Source of the DNA: an uncultured Pseudomonadota bacterium
GTDB taxonomy: Bacteria > Myxococcota_A > UBA796 > UBA9615
Assembly: GCA_937891735.1 (NCBI GenBank)
Contig: CALAGR010000399.1
Coordinates: 1-57,667 of the forward strand
Direction of reading: 5' to 3'
DNA length: 57,667 nt
In this document: positions 42,401 to 50,435 of the stretch, piece by piece
Numbering within the stretch: position 1 is the stretch's first letter
Layout of the letters: the number at the start of each line of letters is the position of its first letter
Translations under genes and position numbers: made by a program
The notes under the pieces: model-generated
Told to the model about the DNA's origin: nothing
The model's input: only the letters and a program-made list of their open reading frames with translations
Database searches by the model: none

Positions 42401-43741
42401 GCCTGCTTCGACTGCGACGACGCCGACGCGGCCAACTTCCCCGACAACCCCGAGCTGTGCGACGGCCAGGACAACGACTGCGACACGTCCACCAACGGCG
42501 AGGACGACGGCGACGGGGACGGCTCGCTGCTGTGCGACGACTGCGACGACGCCGACGGCGCCAACAGCCCCGCCGGGGTGGAGGTCTGCGACGGGCAGGA
42601 CAACGACTGCGACGACGGCACGGTGGAGACCGTGGACGGCGACGGCGACGGCGTGAGCACCTGCCAGGGGGACTGCGACGACACCGAGGCCGACGTCTTC
42701 GCGGGCAACCCCGAGGTCTGCGACGGGCTGGACAACGACTGCGACACGGACACGGACGAGCTGGTGGACGCGGACGGCGACGGCGACGCCACCTGCGACG
42801 GCGACTGCGACGACGCCGACGCCGATGTCTTCGACGGGGCCCCCGAGGTCTGCGACGGCAAGGACAGCGACTGCGACGGCACCGTGCCCGCCGACGAGTC
42901 CGATGACGACGCCGACGGGCAGCGGCCCTGCGGCGGCGACTGCGACGACGACGACCCGATGACGTTCTCGGGGGCCTTCGAGCTGTGCGACGGGAAGGAC
43001 AACGACTGCGACAACACGCTGCCCCTGGACGAGCTCGACGCCGACGACGACGAGCAGATGCCCTGCGAGGGCGACTGCGACGACGACGATCCGCTGACGT
43101 GGGAGGGCGCCCCCGAGGTGTGCGACGGCCTCGACAACGACTGCGACGGCACCGAGACCGACGAGCTCGCCGACGAGGATGGGGATGGGATGTCCCCTTG
43201 CGACGGCGACTGCGACGACCGCTTCGCGACCGTGTACCCCGGCGCCGAGGAGCTGTGCGACGGCCTGGACAACGACTGCGACGGCGAGGTGCCGGCGGAC
43301 GAGGAAGACCAGGATCTGGACGGCTTCATCGGCTGCGAAGACGACTGCAACGACTTCAGCGCCACCACCTACCCGGGCGCCCCGGAGGTCTGCGACGGCG
43401 CGGACAACGACTGCGACGGCACCGTGCCCGCCGACGAGGCGGACGCCGACGGCGACGGCTGGGAGACCTGCAACGAGGACTGCGATGACGGTTCCGCGGC
43501 GGCGTTCCCGGGCGGCGTCGAGGCGAGCTTCGCGGCCTGCATCGACGGCGTGGACAACGACTGCGACGGGCTGAGCGACGCGTTCGATCCGGAGTGCGCC
43601 GACTTCACCGAGCCGCCCATCATCGAGCCGGAGGGCTGCGCCAACTGCGAGAGCAGCGTGGTGGGCAGCGCGCGCATCGGGTGGTGGCTGCTGCTCGGGG
43701 TGGGCCTGCTCGTGCGCCGCCGCCGCTCCGGGGAGGGCTGA
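39440..43741 (+). CDS. Giant secreted DCDD-repeat (MopE-type metal-binding motif) protein
   Basis: A 1433-residue exported protein. Signal peptide LALALLLALPTAARA; residues about 25-215 form a beta-sandwich domain. Then come 19 repeats of the putative metal-binding motif DCDD-x(n)-E-[IVLA]-CDGxDNDCDG, about 40 residues each. Two related domains of roughly 150 residues interrupt the array, after repeats 1 and 4; both contain RxRGN...LGE and a TFTW/TLTW-x-VY strand. The Asp-rich repeats probably bind calcium or copper (the motif is named after MopE). The C-terminus has CANCESS, a membrane helix (WWLLLGVGLLV) and RRRR, like a MYXO-CTERM sorting signal. ATG 39440 has GGAG 5 nt upstream. Confidence 0.9.
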   Translation: MRPNWLALALLLALPTAARAAGPDASGNYTVAIPNDFVPLVGVGTSVGLTGSGSEEDVSLPFSFPWYGLSYSTVSVATRGGIRFTAGEGISSSNGCLPDSSNAPDIAVFWDNLVPSGGDVLTWFDGAGGRFIISWEAVGHDNGGDGSFQIHLLPTGAAELHYADVDFGSGSINGGESATIGFQDVAGGSASAGNSLEIGCGDGVLTDSSAFAFGPCDDVDGDGFAGLACGGEDCDDTDAAINPDSAEICDGLDNDCDGQAGAADAVFDTSSSNTGNNRYRGNVLQATSDDWLGEAEMWADISGPVTFTWAVYTSGAADGPFSLVTSQTSIETATGPAWRGSGPLNLPITSGQFYAVIAAWSPDVTYYYRTSPTFSGATTAFGQAVRGVSGNGGAPGTLGNQQTTTSWGYRWRYTSGGDVDSDGDGSAVCAGDCDDTVPTAYPGAPELCDGVDSNCDGSISALETDADGDGAPICLGDCDDANPAVSPLLAEACDGLDTDCDGILPPDEIDGDGDGVLACDDCDDGNAFVSPGADEVCDGFDSNCDSLVGQVAETGFPNAFSSGGDRMRGNLWAVTSSILLGEVQAFLEVPQGETLTWLVYQGGGQTTNYTLIAQETSTAGALGAAWHTSPSMDVTLGQGAWYAIMVHWTSSSASYGWNDTFQLPDGYAFGIQYDGIAVGGATPPGTFSAATNRNEVSYPFKIATAAEADADGDGSPVCADCDDIDSANAPGGVEICDGQDNDCDASTDDAVDADGDGASVCGGDCDDADAAVSPGAAETCNGVDDDCDGSLPIDETDFDGDGVPPCAGDCNDLDITVLPGASEVCDGVDNDCDATTWADAGGEADVDADGSLSCVDCDDNDAANTPGGAEICDGQDNDCDAGTDELADVDGDGFTLCDGDCDDANSGVGPTAVEACDGLDNDCDGTANFSGVVEVDGDGDGSFNCADCDDADAANFPGNVELCDGQDNDCDGAPVPTEVDDDGDGVLACFDCDDADAANFPDNPELCDGQDNDCDTSTNGEDDGDGDGSLLCDDCDDADGANSPAGVEVCDGQDNDCDDGTVETVDGDGDGVSTCQGDCDDTEADVFAGNPEVCDGLDNDCDTDTDELVDADGDGDATCDGDCDDADADVFDGAPEVCDGKDSDCDGTVPADESDDDADGQRPCGGDCDDDDPMTFSGAFELCDGKDNDCDNTLPLDELDADDDEQMPCEGDCDDDDPLTWEGAPEVCDGLDNDCDGTETDELADEDGDGMSPCDGDCDDRFATVYPGAEELCDGLDNDCDGEVPADEEDQDLDGFIGCEDDCNDFSATTYPGAPEVCDGADNDCDGTVPADEADADGDGWETCNEDCDDGSAAAFPGGVEASFAACIDGVDNDCDGLSDAFDPECADFTEPPIIEPEGCANCESSVVGSARIGWWLLLGVGLLVRRRRSGEG

Positions 43742-43772
43742 TGAGGCCCGTTGCGGCGCAGGCGCGTCGAGG

Positions 43773-43778
43773 TAGGGT
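43773..43778 (+). promoter_or_regulatory. -10 box TAGGGT
   Basis: TAGGGT, 19 nt before ATG 43798, with GGAGG at 43786-43790. Confidence 0.5.
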
Positions 43779-43797
43779 GCCCGGCGGAGGCTCCGAC

Positions 43798-44379
43798 ATG
43801 ACCCGACCGACCCCCCTGTGGCTCATCCTCGCCCTGGCCGTGGCCCTGCCGGGCTGTCCGACGGGCGGCGACGACGACGACAACGACGACGTCGCGAACG
43901 ACGACGACTCGGCCGGCGACGACGACACCGGGGACGACGACGACAGCGTCCCGACCTTCCCCCCGTCGCCTCTGCCCTTCACGCTGCAGCTCTCGGGCGG
44001 CCTGGACGAGGCGGTCACCATCGACACGTTCGGCTCCTGCCAGAACTACACCGGCAGCTCCGACATCCGGCAGCAGTGGGTCGGCAGCGGGAGCTGGGCC
44101 TTGCGGGTCCAGATCTCCGGGACCTACACCGGGGTCGGCTCCTACGACGAGACCACCGGCGTGCTCGTGACCCTGCAGCGCAACGTGGCCAACGGCGAGT
44201 TCTTCCAGGCCGGGGCCAACACCGCCCACACCGCCGCCCTGGTCATGGAGGGGGACGACGGGACCAACGCCTGGGGCTCGGTGACAGTGGACGGCATGAC
44301 CGACAGCGCCGCGGCCGGAGGCACGGTGACCCTGACCCCCGCCTCCATCCCGATCTGGTGCCAGACGATCCAGCATTGA
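43798..44379 (+). CDS. Small lipoprotein with poly-Asp linker
   Basis: A 193-residue lipoprotein. Signal LWLILALAVALPGC; lipobox Cys at about residue 20. It is followed by about 32 residues made mostly of Asp with Asn, Ala, Thr, Ser and Gly (DDDDNDDVANDDDSAGDDD). The mature domain is about 140 residues, beta-rich, with two cysteines (one in GSCQNYTGS, one near the end in WCQTIQ) that may pair. I do not recognise the domain. GGAGG lies 7 nt upstream of ATG 43798. It may share a transcript with the DUF218-like gene 22 bp downstream, which has no visible promoter. Confidence 0.75.
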   Translation: MTRPTPLWLILALAVALPGCPTGGDDDDNDDVANDDDSAGDDDTGDDDDSVPTFPPSPLPFTLQLSGGLDEAVTIDTFGSCQNYTGSSDIRQQWVGSGSWALRVQISGTYTGVGSYDETTGVLVTLQRNVANGEFFQAGANTAHTAALVMEGDDGTNAWGSVTVDGMTDSAAAGGTVTLTPASIPIWCQTIQH

Positions 44380-44401
44380 TGGAGTCACGGACGATGCCCG
44401 G

Positions 44402-45502
44402 ATGACATTCGTCCAGACCGCTCACCTGACGCCCTACACCCCGGCCCAGGCCGGGTCCCTGGTGACGCTGTGGGACGCCGGGCTCCGGGACGTCGCGGAC
44501 CTGTGGGCCCAGAGCGTGAGCGCGGTGCAGCACCAGCAGCCCGCGTCCGCGTACCTGTCCCCGCGGGACTTCATCAAGGCGGCGAAGCGCCAGGGTCAGG
44601 TCGCCTCCGCCATGCGCGGCTTGCAGGGGCTGTTCCTGCGCCACCCCGTGACCTTCGAGTCCTGGGTGTGGGCGCTGATCACCGACGTGCGGCCCTCGCT
44701 GGCGTACGAGGTCCTGCTCAAGGCCCTCGGCAAGCACGGCACCGTCTACCCCCAGAGCCTCGCGGCGCTGATCCACACCGCCGTCACCGCGCCGGCCTCA
44801 GCGAAGGGCAGCCCCTTCAGGACCTGGGCCGACGCCCGGGCGAGGGCGTCGCAGGCGGCCACCCTCCCGGCCACCGGACCGACTCCGGCCGCGGTCCTGC
44901 TCGTTCCGGGCCACTCGATGCTCAACGGCGCCTGGTCCAACGCCTCGGCGAAGGGGCTGTCCGCCGCCCGCGGCAGGCTCGCGCTGCCCACCATCGACTG
45001 GCTCCTCCGGCAGCACACCCCCCGGGGCGAGGTGCTCGTCGTCTGCTCCGGCGGAAGCGTCAAGAGCCCGACCCCCGAGTCCACGTTCATCGCCGCGGAG
45101 CTGCGCAGGCAGATGGCGGGCTGGTCCGCCTCGCTGCGGCGGCGCGTCCGGCTGCACGAGGATCCCTTCGCCCGGCACTCGTGCAACAACGCCCGCGCCC
45201 TGGCCCGGGTGGCCCTCACGAGCGGCGCGGCGGTGCGCGACACCTGGGTCGTCACGAGCCCCGGACACATGGCCATGTTCCGCAGGCACAGGCTCTCCAC
45301 TCAGTGGAAGCAGCACGCGATGCACGGACTCGAACAAGCGGATCAGGACGCGATTGAGCGCCACTTCCCCCTGACGTTCGACCGGGGCACGCCGCTGCTC
45401 CAGGTCCAGCGGCGACTGCTCCATCTGGCGCACCGGGCCCCCCTCGTGGCGTTGCGCAGCACCGCGCTGGTGCCCTGCCCGGGCAACGCGCTGGACCGCT
45501 GA
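44402..45502 (+). CDS. DUF218/YdcF-like protein, relative of the gene at 12257
   Basis: A 366-residue protein. The N-terminal 160 residues are helical and unassigned. The second half has DUF218-like blocks: AAVLLVPGHSMLNG, VLVVCSGGSVKSPTPESTF and RLHEDPFARHSCNNARALA. The same blocks in the same order occur in the protein at 12257-13660 (LLVPGES, VLVVLVSGGQVRS, MEDGLSRHTSNNLRAA), and both proteins end with VP-x2-G-[DN]-AL. No membrane segment is seen. Function is unknown; DUF218 proteins act in envelope polysaccharide or peptidoglycan-linked processes. ATG 44402 has only a weak ribosome site. Confidence 0.7.
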   Translation: MTFVQTAHLTPYTPAQAGSLVTLWDAGLRDVADLWAQSVSAVQHQQPASAYLSPRDFIKAAKRQGQVASAMRGLQGLFLRHPVTFESWVWALITDVRPSLAYEVLLKALGKHGTVYPQSLAALIHTAVTAPASAKGSPFRTWADARARASQAATLPATGPTPAAVLLVPGHSMLNGAWSNASAKGLSAARGRLALPTIDWLLRQHTPRGEVLVVCSGGSVKSPTPESTFIAAELRRQMAGWSASLRRRVRLHEDPFARHSCNNARALARVALTSGAAVRDTWVVTSPGHMAMFRRHRLSTQWKQHAMHGLEQADQDAIERHFPLTFDRGTPLLQVQRRLLHLAHRAPLVALRSTALVPCPGNALDR

Positions 45503-45510
45503 ACGAGGAC

Positions 45511-45564
45511 TTGATCCGCCGGCGAGTGGGGCGTACCGTCGCTAGTGACTCTTGTGCGAGTCAC
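45511..45564 (+). promoter_or_regulatory. Promoter with operator-like inverted repeat for the amylase operon
   Basis: A -35 TTGATC (45511-45516), 17-nt spacer and -10 TACCGT (45534-45539) form the best-matched promoter in the window. A perfect 7-bp inverted repeat, GTGACTC (45545-45551) and GAGTCAC (45558-45564), lies over the predicted start. The TrmB-type regulator encoded downstream is the obvious candidate to bind it. Confidence 0.65.
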
Positions 45565-45585
45565 GCTTGACGTCGGAGGCCACCG

Positions 45586-45738
45586 ATGACCGTGCACGAC
45601 CCCGCCGCCCACCCGTCGCTCCTCACGCTCCTGCCGGTGTGCCTGGGGCTTGTGCTGACGGGATGCAGCGAGAGCGCCCTGCACGGGCTGGGGGGACCGC
45701 CGGGCGCACCCGGGGCTCCCACCGAGTGCACGGACTGA
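45586..45738 (+). CDS. 50-residue lipoprotein, first gene of the amylase operon
   Basis: A short gene read directly from the sequence: ATG 45586, stop TGA 45736-45738. The product has a hydrophobic signal (LLTLLPVCLGLVLTGC) with a clear lipobox, leaving a mature peptide of only about 24 residues rich in Gly, Pro and Ala and containing a second Cys. GGAGG (45575-45579) lies 6 nt upstream. It sits between the promoter/operator and the TrmB-type regulator gene. The signs are good for a real small lipoprotein; function is unknown. Confidence 0.6.
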   Translation: MTVHDPAAHPSLLTLLPVCLGLVLTGCSESALHGLGGPPGAPGAPTECTD

Positions 45739-45760
45739 CCAGGAAGACGAAGAGGGACCG

Positions 45761-46573
45761 ATGCACGAAGAGATCGTCGAGCAGCTGAGCACCGCCGGCC
45801 TCACCCGGAACGAGTCGCTCGCCTACGTCGCGCTGCTCGAGTCGGGCGAGGACCAGGGCCTGACGGGCTACGAGGTGGCGGCCCGGTCCGGGATCCCCCG
45901 CTCCGCGGTCTACAACGTCCTGCGTCGGCTCGAGGCCTCCGGTGCGGCCTTCGCGACGGGCGACAAGCCGGCGCGGTACGTGCCGTCGCCGCCTGACCGG
46001 TTCGTCACGGGCCTCCGCGCGTCCGCCCAGTCCACCTACGACAAGCTCGACACGGCGCTGGCCCGCATCCCCGTGCGCGCCCTGCCGGAGCCGGTGTGGA
46101 CGCTGTCCCGCTACTCCCAGGTGATGGGGCGCCTGGACCAGATGCTCCGGTCCGCGGAGCGCTCGATCTACCTGTCGCTGTGGAGCCGCGAGCTGGAGGT
46201 GCTGCGTCCGGCCCTGGACGCGGTGGCGGGGCGGGGGCTGCACCGGGTGCTGCACAGCGTGGACAGCGTGACGAACTGTCCGGCGGGCTTCTCCTGCTGG
46301 ACCGACGACGTCACCTCCGATGCAGAGAAGGCCACCTGGTCCCACAAGATCCTCGCGGTGGTGGACCGCAAGCAGGCGCTGATGGGCGGCGCGGATCCGG
46401 CCGCCGACAACCACGCCGTGGTCACCAGCAACCCGTCCCTGGTGGACGTGGCCACCAACCACATCATCCTGGACATCACGCTGCTCGCCCGGAGCACGGG
46501 CCGGGACCCGGGGGACGACGTGGCCCCGATGATGCGGCCGCACCTGCTCCCCCTCGATGGGCTCGAGGGATGA
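45761..46573 (+). CDS. TrmB-family transcriptional regulator
   Basis: A 270-residue protein. The N-terminal winged-helix TrmB domain (residues 1-75) has GLTRNESLAYVALLESG, then YEVAARSGIPRSAVYNVLRRLEASG. A coiled segment follows, then a C-terminal effector domain (about 105-260) with the phospholipase-D-like fold features of TrmB proteins (RSAERSIYLSLWSRELEVLRPAL, then ALMGGADPAADNHAVVTSNP). TrmB proteins are sugar-responsive regulators, best known from archaea. Here the stop codon overlaps the start of the alpha-amylase gene (ATGA), so control of maltodextrin use is likely. SD-like AGAGGGA lies upstream of ATG 45761. Confidence 0.85.
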   Translation: MHEEIVEQLSTAGLTRNESLAYVALLESGEDQGLTGYEVAARSGIPRSAVYNVLRRLEASGAAFATGDKPARYVPSPPDRFVTGLRASAQSTYDKLDTALARIPVRALPEPVWTLSRYSQVMGRLDQMLRSAERSIYLSLWSRELEVLRPALDAVAGRGLHRVLHSVDSVTNCPAGFSCWTDDVTSDAEKATWSHKILAVVDRKQALMGGADPAADNHAVVTSNPSLVDVATNHIILDITLLARSTGRDPGDDVAPMMRPHLLPLDGLEG

Positions 46574-48846
46574 ACGGCGCAGTTCGGCTCGTGGCCCTCG
46601 CCCTGGTCCTGCCTGTCGGCGGCTGCGTCTGCGCGGGGTTTCAGTGCGGCGAGCCAGACGACATCGGGCTTCCCCGGCCCGACGACGACGACACCACGGC
46701 CGCAGACGACGACGACAGCACGGATCCCCCCGTGATCATCGACGTGCGCTCCTGCGACGTGGTGGTGACCCACGCGCCCGCGGGATCTCCGGGCACCGTG
46801 GAGGTCGCCGGCGAGTTCAACGGCTGGGCGCCAACGGCCATGGACGACAACGGCGACGGCACCTGGTCGGTGAACCTGGGGGTCCTCGCCCCTGGCGCGT
46901 ACGCGCACAAGTTCCTGCAGGACGGCCAGTGGGAGGACGCGCCGCCGCCCTGGGCCTACGCGAAGTGGTTGGACGGCACCGAGAACCGCGCGCTGTATGT
47001 GGGCGACTGCGCCCTGCCCCTGCTCCAGACGGTGAGCGCGACGGCGAGCGGCGACGGGCGGGTGCGCGCGACGGTGCACTTCGCGGCCGCGGCCGACGAG
47101 GTGGCCATCGACCCGGCCAGCGTGGCGGTCAGCGTGGGGCTGGACGCGACCCGGGAGAACGGCGGCGTGGACGTGCAGATCGACGCGTCCACGGGGCTGA
47201 TCGAGATCGAAGCCCTGGGCCTTGCGTCGGGCAAGCACACGATCCGGGTGAGCGCCGCGGACACGAGCGGGCGCGACGCCGAGAACAGCCTGTTCGTGCC
47301 GCTGTGGGTCGAGGACGAGCCGTTCGCGTGGGAAGACGGCCTGATCTACTTCGCGTTCACCGACCGGTTCCGCAACGGGGACTACGGAGAGCCCGGGGCG
47401 GCCTCACCCGTCGACGGGGTCGAGGATCGGGCCAACTACCAGGGCGGCGACTTCCTGGGGATCCTGGACGCGATGGACGAGGGATGGTTTCAGGACCTCG
47501 GCGCCAACGTGCTGTGGCTCACCCCGGTGTACGAAAACCCAGACGGCGCCTATGCCGCCTCGGACGGCGTGCACCAGTTCAGCGGGTTTCACGGCTACTG
47601 GCCCGTCGATCCCTTCGCGGTGGAGGGCAAGCTCGGGGATGCCTGGGCGTCCAGCGAGGACCGCCTGGTGGAGCTGATCACCGAGGCCCACGCCCGGGGG
47701 ATCCGGGTGCTCTTCGACCTGGTGCTCAACCACGTGCACGAAGACCACGTCTACCGCGCCGAGCACCCCGAGTGGTTCACCGACGGCTGCGTGTGCGGCA
47801 CCGAGGGCTGCGGCTGGGAGGAGCGGCCCCGGGACTGCTGGTTCATGCCGTATCTGCCGGATCTGGACTATCGGAACCACTGGATCCTGGAGCGCGTGGT
47901 GGACGACACGCTGGAGCTGGTGCGTCGCTTCGACGTGGACGGCGTGCGCATGGACGCCGCGAAGCACATGGACCACGTGGTCATGCGCACCCTGAGCCGG
48001 AGGTTCCGGGAGGACTTCGAGTCCGGGGGCGGCGCCCCGATCTACTCGGTGGGCGAGACGTTCACCGGCGGCGACGGCCACGGCACCATCATGGAGTACG
48101 TCAGCCCCGACGAGCTCGACGGGCAGTTCGACTTCCCCCTGTACTGGTCGATCCGGGACGCGTTCGCCAACGACGGCAGCTTCCAGGCCCTGGAGGGCAC
48201 CGTGGCGGCGGGCATCGCGGCCTACGGCGACGCCTACGGGCTGATGTCGCCCTTCCTGGGCAACCACGACATCCCGCGCTTCGCCACGGACGCAGCGAAC
48301 AACGGCGACGGGGCGTGGGGCTGGAGCGAGGACTGGATGGCGGGCGGGGGCCAGGACGTGACCCAGCCGGACCTCATCGCCCGGCAGTCGATGGCGTTCG
48401 CGTTCACCATGACCCAGCCCGGGCTGCCCCTCGTCTACTACGGCGACGAGATCGGGCTGGCCGGCGACGGGGACCCGGACAACCGGCGGCTCATGACGTT
48501 CGAGCCGTACCTGTCGGCCAACCAGGCGGAGCTCCTGCGGCGCGTGCGGGCCATCGGGCAGGCGCGGGCGGGCAGCCGCGGGCTGCGGCGCGGGGAGCGG
48601 CGGCAGCTCTGGGTGGACGACAACCTGCTGGTCTACGCCCGGGACGCCGGCGGCGGCGACGTCGCGGTGGTGGCGCTCAACAGGAACTGGTCGAACCGGG
48701 TCCAGCAGGTCGATCTGTCGGGGCTCGGCGTCGATGGGGCGACCTTCGTGGACGCGGCCCACCCCGAGCGCACGGTCACGGCCCAGGGCTCCAGCCTCAA
48801 CATCGAGCTCGGCTCCTGGGAGTACGCGATCCTGCTGCGCCAGTAG
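46570..48846 (+). CDS. Secreted GH13 alpha-amylase lipoprotein
   Basis: A 758-residue lipoprotein. Signal LVALALVLPVGGC; the lipobox Cys is followed by a short acidic linker (DDDDTTAADDDDST). Residues about 65-140 form a CBM48-like starch-binding/E-set domain (AGEFNGWAPTAMDDNGDGTW). The GH13 barrel then shows region I DLVLNHV, region II DGVRMDAAKHM (nucleophile Asp), region III YSVGETF (acid/base Glu) and region IV FLGNHDIPRF. A C-terminal beta domain closes the protein. It should hydrolyse alpha-1,4-glucans at the cell surface. ATG 46570 overlaps the regulator's stop codon, so the two are translationally coupled. Confidence 0.92.
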   Translation: MNGAVRLVALALVLPVGGCVCAGFQCGEPDDIGLPRPDDDDTTAADDDDSTDPPVIIDVRSCDVVVTHAPAGSPGTVEVAGEFNGWAPTAMDDNGDGTWSVNLGVLAPGAYAHKFLQDGQWEDAPPPWAYAKWLDGTENRALYVGDCALPLLQTVSATASGDGRVRATVHFAAAADEVAIDPASVAVSVGLDATRENGGVDVQIDASTGLIEIEALGLASGKHTIRVSAADTSGRDAENSLFVPLWVEDEPFAWEDGLIYFAFTDRFRNGDYGEPGAASPVDGVEDRANYQGGDFLGILDAMDEGWFQDLGANVLWLTPVYENPDGAYAASDGVHQFSGFHGYWPVDPFAVEGKLGDAWASSEDRLVELITEAHARGIRVLFDLVLNHVHEDHVYRAEHPEWFTDGCVCGTEGCGWEERPRDCWFMPYLPDLDYRNHWILERVVDDTLELVRRFDVDGVRMDAAKHMDHVVMRTLSRRFREDFESGGGAPIYSVGETFTGGDGHGTIMEYVSPDELDGQFDFPLYWSIRDAFANDGSFQALEGTVAAGIAAYGDAYGLMSPFLGNHDIPRFATDAANNGDGAWGWSEDWMAGGGQDVTQPDLIARQSMAFAFTMTQPGLPLVYYGDEIGLAGDGDPDNRRLMTFEPYLSANQAELLRRVRAIGQARAGSRGLRRGERRQLWVDDNLLVYARDAGGGDVAVVALNRNWSNRVQQVDLSGLGVDGATFVDAAHPERTVTAQGSSLNIELGSWEYAILLRQ

Positions 48847-48878
48847 GCTTCAGCTCGCCCCGAGCCCGACCTTTGCGG

Positions 48879-48884
48879 TAGGTT
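48879..48884 (+). promoter_or_regulatory. -10 box TAGGTT
   Basis: TAGGTT, 20 nt before ATG 48905, with GGAG at 48895-48898. Confidence 0.45.
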
Positions 48885-48904
48885 CTTCATCGCCGGAGAA
48901 CCTG

Positions 48905-50380
48905 ATGAATCTCATAGTCCGCCTCGCGACAGTCAGTGTTCTTGCCCTCCTGGTTGCGTGTCCGTCCGCCACGGAGCCGCCCGAGCTGCCGCACTTCGAC
49001 CCGCCCAGCGGCACCAACCTCCAGGCGCCCACCGTCAACGTCATCAACCTCGATGACGAGCCCAGCGTGTGCTTCTCGGTGGACGGCACTACCCCGGATC
49101 CGGCGGCCTGCACCAGCGCGCTCACCGACACGCGGGCGATCGCCGTGGGCTGCGGCTTCAACGTGATCACCATCGCCTGGGGCGACGGCCAGACCGAGTC
49201 GGCCAACTACCTGTTCGAGGGCGAAGGCTGCGAGACCGCGGGCCCGGTGACGCTGTGGGCCAACGACGAGCTGGTCCGGGCCTTCGCGCCGATCAAGGAC
49301 GAGATCCAGTGCCGCATGAACGACTGCAACAACCCGGTCGGCACGGGCAACTGGACCGCGGACTGCGACGCGGGAACGGTGTCCTGGAACGTGACGCTGA
49401 GCGGCGTGCGGGTGGACAGCCTGTTCACCTGGACCGGCTGCCAGGCCACCACGACCATCCAGGTCCACGACTACGCCACCGATCCGTGGTTCCAGGACGA
49501 GGCGGCCATGGTCCCCATGGACATCACCCTCGTGCTGGACGGCACGATGGTTCAGGACGTCAGCTTCGGCGGCGACGGCAGCGAGAGCGGCACCATCGCC
49601 ATCAGCGGGGACTTCGTGGGCACCGTGCAGTCCCAGATCATCATCGAGGACAGCGCCCGCGCCGGGGGCGGCTTCGCGGCGGCGTGCAGCGTGGATCCCC
49701 TGGCGGACGAGATCTGCGCGCCCGCCAACGCGATGGTGCTGTACGACTTCCCCGACTGGAGCTGCCACGGGAACATCTGCCCCGAGCCAGGCGACACGCC
49801 GCCGAAGGTGGACGAGGACGGCGACGGCGTCGACGACAGCGAGGACAACTGCCCCGATGTGTCCAACCCCCTGCAGGAGGACACGGACGACGACGGGGTG
49901 GGCGATGCGTGCGACGACGCGCCGGCGTTCTCGCTGATCCAGTTCAAGAGCGCGGCGCGGTGCCTGCGGGTGTCGGGCGGGCAGGTGGAGTCCACCGAAG
50001 GGTGCGACCCGGCGGACACGAGCCAGCGCTGGCTGCCCTTCGAGGGCGCCGGCGGGTGGGGCTTCCGCAGCCTCGTGGATGACAACTGCCTGAGCCAGTC
50101 GGGCGGCATCGTCGGCCCCTGGGACCTGATCACCGAGGTCTGCGACGCCGGCCGGACCGAGCAGCAGTGGGCCCTGGAGGTCTACGACCAGGGCGGCCTG
50201 GACGCGGCGTGGCCGGGGCGGCTGCACAACGTCGCCAACGACTTCTGCGCCTACACCGACTTCACCGGCAACGTGTACGGCACCTGGGGCAACTGTGGCC
50301 TCGCGGGCACCGAGGACGGACGCAAGGTGGGCGTGTACGCGGGCGGTGACTTCACGGGCACACCCCTCGCGCCGGAGTAG
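48905..50380 (+). CDS. Lipoprotein with type 3 repeats and ricin-type lectin domain
   Basis: A 491-residue lipoprotein: signal LIVRLATVSVLALLVAC. The N-terminal part (VCFSVDGTTPDPAAC) resembles the chitobiase-type C-terminal Ig domain seen in secreted carbohydrate-binding proteins. Residues about 160-290 are a beta-rich region. Two thrombospondin-type-3 calcium motifs follow (DEDGDGVDDSEDNCPD, then DTDDDGVGDACDD). The last 145 residues look like a ricin-B beta-trefoil with QxW-type signatures (SQRWLPFEG, EQQWALEV). It is probably a surface glycan-binding protein. GGAG lies upstream of ATG 48905. Confidence 0.8.
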   Translation: MNLIVRLATVSVLALLVACPSATEPPELPHFDPPSGTNLQAPTVNVINLDDEPSVCFSVDGTTPDPAACTSALTDTRAIAVGCGFNVITIAWGDGQTESANYLFEGEGCETAGPVTLWANDELVRAFAPIKDEIQCRMNDCNNPVGTGNWTADCDAGTVSWNVTLSGVRVDSLFTWTGCQATTTIQVHDYATDPWFQDEAAMVPMDITLVLDGTMVQDVSFGGDGSESGTIAISGDFVGTVQSQIIIEDSARAGGGFAAACSVDPLADEICAPANAMVLYDFPDWSCHGNICPEPGDTPPKVDEDGDGVDDSEDNCPDVSNPLQEDTDDDGVGDACDDAPAFSLIQFKSAARCLRVSGGQVESTEGCDPADTSQRWLPFEGAGGWGFRSLVDDNCLSQSGGIVGPWDLITEVCDAGRTEQQWALEVYDQGGLDAAWPGRLHNVANDFCAYTDFTGNVYGTWGNCGLAGTEDGRKVGVYAGGDFTGTPLAPE

Positions 50381-50423
50381 GTGGGGCGCGGCACTTCGCC
50401 CGGACCTGGGACCGGCGGTCCTC

Positions 50424-50429
50424 TAGAAT
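50424..50429 (+). promoter_or_regulatory. -10 box TAGAAT of a leaderless promoter
   Basis: TAGAAT, 6 nt before GTG 50436. Confidence 0.55.
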
Positions 50430-50435
50430 CCGGGT

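Noticed and set aside
41530-43368. A 612-codon Ser-rich open frame on the minus strand
   Set aside because: It is the complement of the DCDD repeats; GAC/GAT codons read backwards as Ser/Val, giving an artificial repeat protein.
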